64,000 bases of DNA, from assembly GCF_001704415.2 (NCBI RefSeq), contig NC_030817.1:50639550-50703549 (forward strand). Direction: 5' to 3'. This document shows, one piece after another, positions 31,939 through 43,062 of the stretch. The notes below the pieces were generated by a model. The model was given only the letters and a program-made list of their open reading frames with translations, made no database searches and had not been told where the DNA came from. Source of the DNA: Capra hircus. Its lineage: Eukaryota > Chordata > Mammalia > Artiodactyla > Bovidae. Numbering within the stretch: the first letter of the stretch is position 1; every line of letters begins with the position of its first letter. Both the position numbers and the translations under genes were made by a program.

Positions 31939-34069
31939 CACACAACCCTGTTCTCCTGTACTTGGAATCGTGCCCCTGCCCACGGCTGGCATATCTCAGA
32001 CTCTTGCCTTCCAGACAGCTTCTGTTAAGAAGCAGCCCACAGGGTGAGAATGAAATGGTAGACAGGAAGCCCTTTGTTTCTGAAGGGGAACCAGCTCTAG
32101 ATCCTAGAAAAACTGTCCCCAAAATCTTGAAGCTAAGAGCCAAGACAGTGACAACCTAAATACTCATTGTTGAGCCTTAAGTGGCGGGGACAGGATAGTC
32201 AACATCTCCATCAAAGCTTGTGAGAGCCCCTAAGGGGAGGTTTTGTTGCTACTTACCTTTTTGTTTTAAAGGCAGGTGCTATCTCTCTTCTGCAGAGGGG
32301 AACTGAGGCTCTAGAGAACTGGATGTCTTGTCTTAGGCCTCTGCTCTGGGAGGGGATGAACCAGCTTGACTCTAAAGCTCCAAGTCTTTTATTTACACCT
32401 GGCCATCTTCTATTTAGTCCATGAGCCAACCACAGCCAATGATCAACCAATCAGTGCACTTGTGAACACAGCCCCGAGGTTTGTGTCAGATTTGATAAAC
32501 ACTTACACCAAGGTCATTCATGCCATCACTTCAGTGTGCTTTTATGGCCACACGAGAGACAGACCAGGCATCTCAGAGCAGTTGGGGAGGAGGTGCGTAG
32601 GGAGAAGGAGCCTGGGAAAACCTTCTAATTGGGGTTTCTTGGATTTGGTAACCCAGTATCACTGTCTACACTATCTCATGAAAGTTAACCTTACATTTTG
32701 AACTCAAGTCTTGACCCCCTGACCCTGTCCCAGGTCATAGAACCAGGGTACCATCTGAGGACGCTTTCCAGGCTGCAGGGAAGCAAATCACACCATCACT
32801 GAGATCAAGGAGGGGTGAGAAATGGCACATTCAGTGGAGCCCTGCCAAGGACAACTCTTCCTTTGAACCTCAAAGGAATCCACTGGGAGAACCACAGTCA
32901 CTAGGGGAATGGAGCCTCCTTTGTTGTTCCTTTGAGATGGTCCCAGCCCAGTTTCCACAAAGTCATGCTTTGAATTCCTTCGGCATTCTTACATTTCCTT
33001 ATAATTGTGTTTCCAGGAAAAACCCTAAGCTCTCGACACCCAGGGATTTCATTTACAAAAGATGCAACGGCAAAGTCCGTTCAAGTGGCTCTTTAAAAAA
33101 AAGGATTCATTTTTAAAAAGTATTGCACTGTATTGATGGATTTCACAATTAGCTGTTTTGCCACATGTTTCTCTTAACAATTGCACTAACAAATTCTTTT
33201 CAAGTCCATATGGGATGGCCAGAGTATTTTTTGCTGTTTTCCACATAACATCATTTAAAAGAAAATTTGAAGAGGCTTCCTTTGGATCCAAGAAAAGTGC
33301 AGTGGGTTTTTATACTACATTTCCAATTGGCAGTGGCAACACTTGGCACTGAATACCAAGAGAAGGCTGGTAGTAGTAAGGAGACTTTGCTGTGCATTCA
33401 TCATCTAGTTGGGTCTCATTGAGCAGTAAATGAGAGACTCATATTTCAAAACAGGAAGAAGGCCCAGAGTGACAGGGAATGCATGATATCCAGAGATGTG
33501 AGGTTCCTTTTTCTTTTAAAATGACTCTTGTTAGCTGAGTGAGTATGAATTTCTGTGGGTCAAGACTATGCCCTTTTTGGTCCATTTTGTCCCCAAGACC
33601 TAGGACCAGGGTCTTCTCAGGTGGCTGTACAATCTACGCTCTACACAAACCTTCTTGGTCGATGGATGAGAGTGCTACAGTGTACCTGTTCTTGGCTCCC
33701 TGGACCAAGAGTCCCAGGCTTCCCTTCTCCATCCTAATTCATCCAATCCAGGTTGGGGAAGTTCTGCCTAGCATCGTAAAGTGTCTGGTACTTCAACTAT
33801 AAAACAAGCCAACTGGCTGATCTCCTGTAAGCCATAAAAACTCTCAGTCTCTTCATCAATGAAGTGCTATAAATGCTTAGTTTGAAACACAATTGTGAGG
33901 CTGAGATAAAAACACAAAGCACTCTGTGAAGTCTTACCGACTATACTGTTCTTGTGGTGGCACAGAGCTTGCCAGGTTTCCATCATATCAGTACCCACCC
34001 CCGACTCCAAGCACTCATCCATACCTTCTCAGAATTTACAGCTCCACATTTGCACAGCAAAATTTTTGA
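31939..34069. other. Unique DNA, no gene recognised
   Basis: About 2.1 kb without a named repeat. A weak MIR-like minus-strand remnant may lie near 32280-32340 (TGCAGAGGGGAACTGAGGCTC). No coding evidence. Confidence 0.45.
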
Positions 34070-34927
34070 TTCTCAGTGGAGAAAAAAATAATCATTCCCA
34101 ATGCACCTTTCAGTCACATTAACCAAACCCATAGAACATTGGTTATTATTTTCTCTCCTAAGTGGAAATCTGAAGAGCAGTCTCTCTGAAATAATTGCCC
34201 TTTTGCAATATTAGAAATATTTCAATAGTGACAGCTTGGAAATGCTTTAACTTTTAAATACTTAAACCAAATAATAAATAAACCCTTGTGATGAATGTTT
34301 CCAGAAGGGACGATTAACATTATCCTTACAGCTGTTCATGATATAATATCAAAATGAAAAACATGCATGAGAAAAACAGCAAGCCCATGCTGACTTCACG
34401 TCGCTTTTTTTTGCAAATAGCTCTAATGTGAAGACATCCTCGGTAAGACTTAACCAACAATATTTCATCTGATCATCATTTAGCCAAACCACAACGATAC
34501 TCCCGAGGCCTCTTCAATTTCACTGACAGCATCTGTCATTTCAGTTACTGCAAATGTGAGATCTTACAATGATGCTAGTGGGGTGCTCTGTGGCCTAAAA
34601 GGAAAATAAACCTCTCTCTTTCCAATTTTTAACATTTGATTTTTGAGGCAGAACTCAATAGTAGCACAGAATAGTAGAGAGATTTGTTGTCATTGGTGGT
34701 GGTGTTCTGTTTGTTTGGGGCAGGGGGCTTTAAGTAAAATAAAACCATGGGTCTGGGCAAATGCATATGTTCCCAATTTAATTGTGTACCTGAGCTTCTA
34801 AATGGCAAGAATTTCTGTTTACATCAAAGGTAGCTTTAGAGAACAGAAAGTTGAACCGTAACTTAGAAAATATGTAATCTTACTAGTCAATAATTTATTG
34901 GCAGAATTCCACAGTAACTTATAATTT
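34070..34927. other. Repeat-free AT-rich DNA; candidate conserved non-coding element
   Basis: The part 34070-34620 holds no mobile element that I can see and no coding frame, but has many short sites of transcription-factor type: several TAAT cores, AATAATTGCCC, GACAGC/CTGTCA pairs and TTTGCATA-like boxes. This look is common in developmental enhancers, but conservation cannot be judged from one sequence. Confidence 0.3.
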
Positions 34928-35075
34928 TATGAGAGTAATAATAATTGCCATATGTGCCAGAAGCTGTGCCAGGTGGCCTTATATACCTTATCTGACTTAG
35001 TCTTTGTGACAACCTTCATGATCAAAATGGCACTGGTATCTTTCATTTTGGAATGGAGGAAACTGAAGGTCAGTT
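34928..35075 (-). mobile_element. MIR SINE
   Basis: The complement of MIR reads TGCCATATGTGCCAGAAGCTGTGCC, ACCTTATCTGACTTAGTC, TTTGTGACAACCTTCATGA and TGGAATGGAGGAAACTGAAGG. Confidence 0.88.
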
Positions 35076-36059
35076 TCGTTGCTAGAATGCCAGCCTCCAG
35101 CCCCATGCATTATTGTCGACCTCTCTGGAAATTCATTTACCACCTCTGAGCTGTTGAAGGGATTGGTGAAGAGGCAGTCGCCCAGAGCTGCCAAGAGCAT
35201 CTTGGGTTGTGAAGAATTGCACTTCTTGGCTGTCTTTGTCTTTTTGATTTCTTCTGAAATGGGTCCTTGTGTAGTGGGAGAGGAGGGAGGGAGGGAGGGA
35301 GGGAGAGGGGAGCACTCTCCTGAAGACCTGGCAATTGGGTCTCATCTTCCTAGGTTCATCAGAACGGCATCTGAGCTAGACTGACACGCCCTCCCCCAGG
35401 AGTCTGCCCTGACTGGCTAACAATCCCTGATAATCTGGGAACATCCTGAGTAGTGTCAATGAAGAGCAATGGGGCTTTGATTTTGGACAAATGCTCTATG
35501 ATGGATGGGCTCTCGCTGACACACTTTCCCCACTGGGGCTCAGAAGTGACATGGGAGGGCAGGTTGGAGGTGCCAGCTCCAGGCAGGTGGGGAGACCAGA
35601 TGGTTAGCTTCTGCCCAGCACTTTCTCGTGGCAGGGGAGGCTGCCTCTGTCACATCCCCTGACATAACCATTCATCAAGGGGCATGTGGAGCACCCCTGG
35701 GGTCCTTTCTTCATATCCAGGCAAGAGAGCTCATTCTTGGGGGTGTGACAGGAACTGAGTTTGGGTACCACCACCTGAGCTGCAAATTTTCTTGTTTATA
35801 TAAGAGAAAATGTTCCCACGTTATTCTAGTCCACACTGATCTCAAAGGTGAGGCTGGTCTTAAGTCAATAGGGATCTGAAATGAAAGCTATTGTGGTGAA
35901 AAGCCCGTGAAATATAGCACTAAAGGGCAGCTGGGCTCTGCAGGCTATAATTTATGCTGTTTTCTACTTTAGAATTTATCCCAAACTTTCAGCTTTTAGG
36001 AAGCTTCCTTTTGACTGGTGAACTGTCTGAATTCTGGAAACTAAATTCTCTGTTTTGTG
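35076..36059. other. Unique DNA; (GGGA)n patch
   Basis: No gene. A (GGGA)n simple repeat spans about 35281-35306. Frames crossing it are composition artefacts. Confidence 0.5.
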
Positions 36060-36245
36060 GTGCTCATTCTAACTTGTATTTAGAACTCCACTGAGATGTC
36101 ACTGTCTCCATGAAGCCTTCTTGGATTCCCAGTTCTGGTTTAGTTCCCAACTGTGAGCTTCCACAGCAACCTGTCTTTCCCCTTAGACGTCTGTATCATG
36201 ATTGTCCTTTTCATTTCTGCTTCCTCACTTAACGGGGTAGGCATT
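36060..36245 (+). mobile_element. L2-like 3' fragment
   Basis: CACTGAGATGTCACTGTCTCCATGAAGCCTTCTTGGATTCC matches the L2 block CTCCATGAAGCCTTCCCTGA. CATGATTGTCCTTTTCATTTC follows. Confidence 0.65.
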
Positions 36246-36276
36246 GGGCCTTGTGTATATTTTTGCACTATATCAC

Positions 36277-36786
36277 TACAAACCTAGACAGCATATTAAA
36301 AAGCAGAGAAATCACTTTGCCAACAAAGGTCCACATAGTCAAAGCTATGGTTTTTCCAGTAGTCATATACCGTTGTGATAGTTGGATCATAAAGAAAGCT
36401 GAGTGCCAAAAAATTGATGCTTTCGAACTGTGGTGCTGGTGAAGAATCTTGAGAGTCCCTCGGATAGCAAGGAGATCAAACCAGTCAATCCTAAAGGAAA
36501 TCAATCCTGAATATTCATTGGAAGGACTGATGCTGAAGCTGGAGCTCCAATACTCTGGCCACATGATACAAAAAACAGACTCATTGGTAAAGACCCTGAT
36601 ATTTGGGAAAGATTGAGGGCAGGAGGAGAAGGGGGTGACAGAGGATGAGATGGCTGGATGGCATCATTGACTCAATGGACATAAGTTTGAACAAACTCTG
36701 GGTGATAGTGAAGGACAGGGAAGCCTGGCGTACTGCAGTCCATGGGGTCACTAAGAGTCAGACACCACTCAGCGACTGGAAAACAA
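36277..36786 (+). mobile_element. BovB LINE, 5'-truncated 3' end
   Basis: The last 0.5 kb of BovB. Peptide blocks LDSILKSREITLPTKVHIV and AECQKIDAFELWCW occur in the first frame, then stops and frameshifts, then RWLDGIIDSMDISLNKLW. It ends near ACACCACTCAGCGACTGGAAAAC. Catalytic parts are missing. Confidence 0.95.
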
Positions 36787-37087
36787 AATATCACCACAAC
36801 ACACAGAATGATGAGGGTCAGAATACAGACCCAGAAAGCCACTCACATTGCTCTGAGCAGAGCAGTTCATGGGAAAAAATTCATACAGCCTTCACCAAGG
36901 GACAGATTGCCCCTAGGATGTTTATAGATTTCACAGTACCGTGATCATTGTATTGATGAGTGCTTTTCTTTCCTTAACTAATATTTTCTACATGTAAAGC
37001 TCGTTAATTTCTACTTTCATGTATTCGTCTTCAGCATCTGGCTTGCTTTAGGTGAAAGTTTGTATATTGGGTCTTTCTGAGGAGGTG
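36787..37087. other. Unassigned DNA
   Basis: Short unique stretch between a BovB and a Bov-tA. Nothing recognised. Confidence 0.45.
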
Positions 37088-37301
37088 CGCTGTGCTGTGT
37101 TTAGTCGCTCAGTCATGTCCAGCTTTTTGCGACCCCATGGAGTATAGCCCGCCAGGCTCCTCTGTCCATGGGGATTCTCCAGGCAAGAATACTGGAATGG
37201 GTTGCCATGCCCTCCTCCAGGGGGTCTTTCCGACTGAGGGATTGAATGCAGGTCTCCCACGTTGTGGGAGGATTCTTTACTATCTGAGCCACCAGGGAAT
37301 T
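37088..37301 (-). mobile_element. Bov-tA SINE
   Basis: TTTAGTCGCTCAGTCATGTCC, GACCCCATGGAGTATAGCCCGCC and GGATTCTCCAGGCAAGAATACTGG precede the complement of the tRNA-like head (TTACTATCTGAGCCACCAGGGAA). Confidence 0.96.
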
Positions 37302-37860
37302 TCAGAGTAGGAAATCCACTAAATTACCACAGTGAACATGACTAATCAGCATAACATGGCTTTTTTGAAGTGCAGAGATTTTGTTTAGTGGGATCCTCAC
37401 TGTGGTCTTGTCAGTTGAATGGCTTTCATTAGTTGGCTATGAACAAGCTGGGTTCTTAGAAGCCCCGGTCACCAGGCATAGCCCAGACCACAGACGACAA
37501 CTTGAATCTCCTCCGTCCCAATCGGAGTTCCTTTCTCACTGGTAACACAGGGTCCCTTTTGTTTGAAAACCCACACATGTATTTGTCGCCTCAGGGTGTG
37601 GATAGCTATGTGGTGGCCACGGAGGAGCTGATGGTGAGAAGGGGTTGGCCAAAGTCAGAGTCCTCCAAAGGCAAAGGTTGGAGAATCAGGACAGGAGACC
37701 GAGCTGAGTGTGAGAAGGTCCCAGGCTGGTGGGAGAACTCAGCACGCCACTCTAGTCCTCAAAACCCAAGTGTTGTAAGGTCTCTGCAGGGCCTTTTAGC
37801 TCATGTAAAAGGCTATAAACTCAGTCTTTGAACACAGTGAAAAGAGTGAGCCAAGATTTG
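37302..37860. other. Unique DNA, no gene recognised
   Basis: A 109-codon plus-strand frame (37502-37831) has no motif or splice context. No repeat recognised. Confidence 0.45.
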
Positions 37861-38142
37861 GATTTCCTTGGCAGTCCAGTGGTTAGGAATCTGCCACCAA
37901 TGCAGGGGTCATGGGTTAGATCCTGCTCTGGAAAGATTCTACATGCTGCAGGGCAGCTAAGCCCATGCTGCCACAATTACTGAGCCTTTGCTCCAGAACC
38001 TGTGCTTGGCAACAGGAAAAGCCACCACACCTCAACAAAGAGTAGCTCCCACTACCTACAGCTAGGAAAAGCCTGCATGTAGCAACAAAAACCCAGTACA
38101 GCCAAAACTCATAAATAAATTAGTTTTAAAAAAACACACAAT
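37861..38142 (+). mobile_element. CHR-type SINE
   Basis: GGATTTCCTTGGCAGTCCAGTGGTTAGG, a degenerate B box (GGGTTAGATCCTG), GCAGGGCAGCTAAGCCC and an AAACCCAGTACAGCCAAAAC end. The target duplication is CCAAGATTTGGA at 37851-37862 and 38146-38157 (about 15 bp with one mismatch). Confidence 0.95.
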
Positions 38143-38284
38143 GAACCAAGATTTGGAGTTTGTCATCCAGCTCTCTTGTTGTCACCCTGCTAGTGTGACA
38201 AATAAGGTAGATCCCTGGAGAACAGGGTCTGTCTATCCTTCTGTATTTAAGTGTCCATGTTGCAGAAGGGGACTTTCCAGTCTT

Positions 38285-38700
38285 TTATTTTTTAAACTTC
38301 ATATAAAGCATTTTTACTTCATATATAGAATTATTTGATTTTTCCTATTATAAAGATTTTGAATATATACTTGAATTAACAAATACATAAAACAGTAAAA
38401 TACATCTATATTACATCTAGAGGAAACTACTATTGATTTCTTACACTTTTATACTTTTCCTGTGCAAATACACATATACGAATAAATGTTTAACTGAATA
38501 AATTCCATTGTTTTGTTCATATGATTTTGAAATGTTCTGTTTCACTTAAATATTGTGCAAGTATCTTTTCAGTGAATGCCTATCTATTGTACATTTTAGT
38601 GGCTGCATAGTGGCATAATTGCTTTACCTTATCCCCCTATGTCTAAATATCCAACAACACTTTGCTATAACAGACAACATGGAAATAAACATTCTCATGA
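38285..38700 (-). mobile_element. L1ME/HAL1-like 3' fragment
   Basis: The AT-rich plus strand shows complement blocks of old L1/HAL1 3' ends: CCTATCTATTGTACATTTTAGTGGCTGCATAG, ATCCCCCTATGTCTAAATATCC and ACATGGAAATAAACATTC. Confidence 0.65.
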
Positions 38701-39207
38701 ACTCATCTAGAGGCCTCAGAGCTTGGGCTTCTAGCGATGGCTATGACCGATGAAGGCAGGGGCAGGAAGCAGAAGCTGCGGTCTGCAGTGTCCCTGTGAT
38801 CTCAGACCCCATTGTGGGTCTAGAGGAAACAGTTCTGAGACCAAACTATGAGTTTGAGTTAGCTTTGGAGGGGCCCTGCTTGGTGTTTGAACTGCTCTTA
38901 TCTCCAGCAATTCTGAGGAGTGGGATGGCCTAAAACTAGGGCATAGTTCCTGGACTGCGTCTCTTCATCAGGCTAAATCCACAGACATTTCTAAAGAAAG
39001 GATGTTTCACCCAAAAGCAAAATGACTGTAGTTATATCTTGAGAATCTGTTGCATTGTAGCACAATCGTTTATTCATGCGTAGAGCCTGTTAGAGGCTTT
39101 TGCTCATCCTGGAGCAGCCCATAGAGAATGAGGGGTGTGGGGGGAGGAGACCCCCAGAGACCTGAGAGGCTTGGCCTCTAGAGGAGAAGCTGCTGTTGGG
39201 GTGGTGG
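38701..39207. other. Unique DNA, no gene recognised
   Basis: Nothing recognised. It is G+C-richer than its flanks. Confidence 0.45.
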
Positions 39208-39425
39208 TGGTTTAGTTGCTAAGTCGTGTCTGACTCTTGCGACGCTATGGACTGTAGCTCACCAGGCTGCTGTGTTCATGGGATTTCCTAGGCCAGAATA
39301 CTGGAGTGGGTTGCCATTTCCTTCTCCAGGGGATCTTTTCAACCTCAGGATTGAACCTGGGTCTCTTACACTGCAAGAAATCTCCTGCCATGCAGGTGGG
39401 TTCTTTACCATCTGAGTCACCAGGG
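39208..39425 (-). mobile_element. Bov-tA SINE
   Basis: TTTAGTTGCTAAGTCGTGTCTGACTC, CTATGGACTGTAGCTCACC and GCCAGAATACTGGAGTGGG precede the complement of the head (TTTACCATCTGAGTCACCAGG). A short internal duplication of the CTGCAAGAAATCTCCTGCC region is visible near 39370. Confidence 0.95.
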
Positions 39426-39539
39426 TCATGGTGCCAAATGGACTAAGGAAAGGAAACTGGCAATTGTGAAATGTTCTGACAGTTTCATGCCCATTCTGCT
39501 ACTGAATTCTCGTATCAACTCTAGTTTATCCTGTTTATG

Positions 39540-39749
39540 TTAGTCATTCAGTTGTGTCCGATTCTTTGTCATCCCATGGACTGTATGTAGCCTGCCAGGC
39601 TCCTCTGTCTATGGAATTTTCCAGGCAAGAATCCTGGAGTAGGTAGCCATTCCTTTCTCCAGGGGATCTTCCCAACCCAGGTATGGAACCCAGGTCTTCC
39701 ACATTGCAGGCAGATTCTTTACTGTCTGAGCCGCCAGGGAAACCCCATT
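39540..39749 (-). mobile_element. Bov-tA SINE
   Basis: TTAGTCATTCAGTTGTGTCCG to the complement of the head (TTTACTGTCTGAGCCGCCAGGG). The target-site duplication is CTGTTTATG at 39531-39539 and 39750-39758. Confidence 0.97.
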
Positions 39750-39770
39750 CTGTTTATGGATGAGGAAATA

Positions 39771-39850
39771 AAGGATTGGCCAAAAACTTCATTCGGATTT
39801 TTCTGTAAGATGTTATGGAAAAATCTGAATGAATCTTTTGACCAACCCCA
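39771..39850 (+). mobile_element. Ruminant mariner-type MITE (near-palindromic)
   Basis: An 80-bp near-palindrome. The left arm GGATTGGCCAAAAACTTCATTC pairs with the right arm GAATGAATCTTTTGACCAACCC around a short centre (GTAAGATGTTATGG). TA flanks it on both sides, as expected for Tc1/mariner elements. A second copy lies at 62103-62181. Confidence 0.92.
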
Positions 39851-39852
39851 TA

Positions 39853-40476
39853 GAGAAGTGAGAGAGAAATCGAGTCACTTTTCCAAGTACGGCTCGTGGT
39901 ATCAGAGCTGAGATTTTATTTCAACTCTTGTCTTTCTGGCACTTCCTATCTGCCAGGCCAAGAAGTTTGAGAATTGCCCACATCCTTACTGAAGTCTAAA
40001 CTAATTAATGTCCATTTTGTGAGTGATGAGTTATTAATAGCATGTGTAAGGAAACTGAACATATTGATAACAGTGTGAGAACCATGTCATGGTCTATCCC
40101 CTGTGATTGGACTTTTACTTCCAAGCTGCCTTTAGACCAGAAACCTTCATGGGTATCTCAAGAGTACGGCCAGTGAGTATAGCAGGGCTGGGACCTGGAT
40201 CTGGAGGGGCTCTTACTCTTTTTGTGCTCAGAGACCTCCCAACCACAAGATCCCCTCTGGTCTGGATGTGGGGAAACACTATGAGAGAATAGAACATCTA
40301 GAACATTCCTCAAGCTGCCACAAGTCCCTCTCCTGATGCGGCTGACGGTCCTGCTCCATCCAGCCACGGATGTTGCTTGAATATGGTTCAGCCATGAGGG
40401 CCACAGAGTGGGAATGCCCCGTGGGTAAGGGTATTCTGCTGCTCTGCCCATTCGAATTTCCCTTGTTTCCCTAGTC
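39853..40476. other. Unique DNA, no gene recognised
   Basis: A worn MIR-like remnant may lie near 39860-39930. No coding evidence. Confidence 0.4.
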
Positions 40477-40657
40477 CAGGGGTCAGCAACCTTTTAAAAA
40501 ATTTTGGCAGAGGGCCATATAGTAAATAATTTAGTTTCTGTCTCTGTCGTGATTACCTAATTGATGGAGTGTGAAAACAGCTAGGCAACACAGCAACAGA
40601 TGAGCACGGCTGAGTTTCAACAACACTTAGCCTGTGGGATTGGTTTGCCAACCCTTG
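40477..40657 (+). mobile_element. hAT-Charlie-like MITE
   Basis: It begins CAGGGGTCAGCAACC and ends GGTTTGCCAACCCTTG (imperfect inverted termini). The interior has GCAGAGGGCCATATAGTAAATAATTTAG and ATGAGCACGGCTGAGTTTC. The flanking 8-mers CCCTAGTC and CCTTAGCC match at 6 of 8 positions. The same family is present inverted at 63205-63420. Confidence 0.85.
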
Positions 40658-41259
40658 CCTTAGCCCAGCAGGTTTACCAAAGCCTCCACCATCTTCCTTT
40701 CTTTCTTCAAAATAATGCTTCAAAACACAAATTTTCTCCTGTTTTTTGGCCACGAGGTACAAAGGGTATGTACATGGAAGGCCACTAGCATTTTTTTCCT
40801 CTCATACCAGTGGATAAAAGTTATATTCCACCAAATCACCATATGACCAAACATTGAGCCTGTTTTTCTGTGATACCTTTTCTTTAGCTACTGTTTACCA
40901 CTGATGATCAAATGTATCCTGAAGAATGACCCTCTTATAAAGAGCACGCCCATCACATGCTCTTGACAAAGTGGTCTGGACTCAGGGGTAATTAAACCCA
41001 TCTAGAAGAAAATCCACCAACTTCAATAACCCATTTTTTCTCCCAGTTTTTTTCTAGTTAGACATACAGTAAAGCCCACAGTTGCTTACTCCCAGAGTGC
41101 CTATTTCCTGGAAGAGTAGAGAGGACTTTGGACTAAGACCCAGGAGCCTTGGATTTTAGCCTCAGCTCTGTCTGTATCTAGTTACCTTCCCTTAGGCAGA
41201 CTCCTTCCCATCCTGGGCTCAGCTTTCTGTTCTGACAAATCATCTTTACTACATACAAA
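40658..41259. other. Unassigned DNA
   Basis: No repeat or gene recognised, except that 41100-41250 is weakly MIR-like (AGACCCAGGAGCCTTGGATTTTAG). Confidence 0.4.
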
Positions 41260-41707
41260 AGAATGAAGGTGGACCTGGTACCTTATATCACATACAAAAA
41301 TTAGCTTGGAATGGAACAAAAAATATAAAAGATAAAACCATATAACTCCTATGGAAAAAAAGCTTAATAAAATTGGATTTGGCAATGATTCCTTCTATAT
41401 GACATGACACCAAAACCATAGGTAACCAAAGGAAAAAAATAGATAAATTGAACTTGATCAAAAGTTCTGTGCATCAAAAGAAAACTAACAGTGAAAAGGC
41501 AACCTAAGGAATAGGAAAAATATTGCAAACCATGTATCTGATGAAGAGTTAAGATCCAGAATATATAAAGAACTACAACTCAACAACCACCCCCACCCCA
41601 AATTAAATGTAAAAAATGGGCAAAGGACTTCAATAGATGTTTCTTCAAAGAAGGTATGCAAATAAGCACATAAGCACAAGCAAAGATCCTCAACATCACT
41701 AATCATT
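41260..41707 (+). mobile_element. Old L1 ORF2 portion, left half
   Basis: L1 order: ACATACAAAAATTAGCTTGGAATGG, ATAACTCCTATGGAAAAAAAGC, GTGAAAAGGCAACCTAAGGAATAGG, AAATGGGCAAAGGACTTCAATAGATG and TCAACATCACTAATCATT. It is cut at 41707 by a BovB and resumes at 42263. Confidence 0.95.
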
Positions 41708-42262
41708 CAGTTCAGTTCAGTTCAGTTCAGTCGCTCAGTCGTGTCTGACTCTGCGACCCCATGAATCGCAGCACGCCAGGCCTCCCTGTCCATCACCATC
41801 TCCCAGAGTTCACTCAGACTCACGTCTGTCGAGTCCGTGATGCCATCCAGCCATCTCATCCTGGGTCGTCCCCTTCTCCTCCTGCCCCCAGTCTCTCCCA
41901 GCATCAGAGTCTTTTCCAATGAGTCAACTCTTCGCATGAGGTGGCCAAAGTACTGGAGCTTCAGCTCTAGCATCATTCCTTCCAAAGAAATCCCAGGGTT
42001 GATCTCCTTCAGAATGGACTGGTTGGATCTCCTTGCAGTCCAAGGGACTCTCAAGAGTCTTCTCCAACACCACAGTTCAAAAGCATCAATTCTTCAGCGC
42101 TCAGCCTTCTTCACAGTCCAACTCTCACATCCATACATGACCACAGGAAAAACCATAGCCTTGACTAGACGGACCTTAGTTGGCAAAGTAATGTCTCTGC
42201 TTTTGAATATACTATCTAGGTTGGTCATAACTTTTCTTCCAAGGAGTAAGCGTCTTTCAATT
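41708..42262 (-). mobile_element. BovB LINE, 5'-truncated, nested in L1 with 12-bp TSD
   Basis: A 555-bp BovB 3' end on the minus strand. It keeps the tail (complement of CAGTTCAGTTCAGTTCAG at 41708), two frames covering LLLGRKVMTNLDSIFKSRDITLP and RVPWTARRSNQSILKEI, and RWLDGITDSTDVSLSELWE. The L1 bases TCACTAATCATT occur at 41696-41707 and 42263-42274, a perfect 12-bp target duplication that fixes both ends. It lacks the RT catalytic core. Confidence 0.98.
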
Positions 42263-43062
42263 TCACTAATCATTAGAGAAACGTAAATCAAGACCGCAAT
42301 AAGAAACCTATAACCTCACACCCGCTAGAATGGCTATTATCAAAAAATACAAAAGGCCATGCAAAGTAACAAGTGTTGGTGAAGATGTGGAGCAATGGGC
42401 ATGCTTATACACTGCTGATGGGAATGTAAAATGTGGCAGCTACTTTTGAAAACAGGATGGTGATTCCTCAAAATAAATAAATAAACTTAGAATAACCATA
42501 TTACCCAGCCAATCCACTTGTAGGTATATACCCCAAAGAACTGGAAGCAGTTTCTTGAAGGGATATCTGTATACCCATGTTCATAGCAGCATTATTCATG
42601 ATAGCCCAAAGGTAGAAACAACTCAAGTATCCATTGATGGCTAAATGGAGAAACAAAATGTGGTATATACATGTAAGAAATATTATTCAGCCTTAAAGGG
42701 AACTCAGATACATGCTACAGCATGGATGAACCTGAGGACATTGTACTAAGTAAAATAAGGCAGTCGCACACACAAAAATACTATATGATTCCACTTCTAT
42801 GAAGTATAAACAGCAGTCTAATTTAGAGAGACAGAAAGTAGAATGGTGGTTTCCAGGCCTGGGTGGGTGGGGAGGAAATGGGGAGTTATTCTTTAATGGA
42901 TATTGAGCTTCAGTTTTGCAGGTTAGAGTTTGGAGATGTAGGGTGGGGATGGTTGCACATCACCTTAATACCACTGAGCTGACACTTAAAGATGGTCATG
43001 ATAGTAAACTTTATGTTATATACATTTTCCACAATTAAAACTTTTAAAAAGCTTAAAAAAAG
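42263..43062 (+). mobile_element. Old L1 ORF2 end and 3' UTR, right half
   Basis: It continues with ATTAGAGAAACGTAAATCAAGACC, AACCTATAACCTCACACCC, CACTTGTAGGTATATACCCCAAAGAA, GAAACAACTCAAGTATCCATTGATGG and the 3' UTR (TGGTGGTTTCCAGGCCTGGG), to the A-rich end TTTTAAAAAGCTTAAAAAAAGG. Confidence 0.95.
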
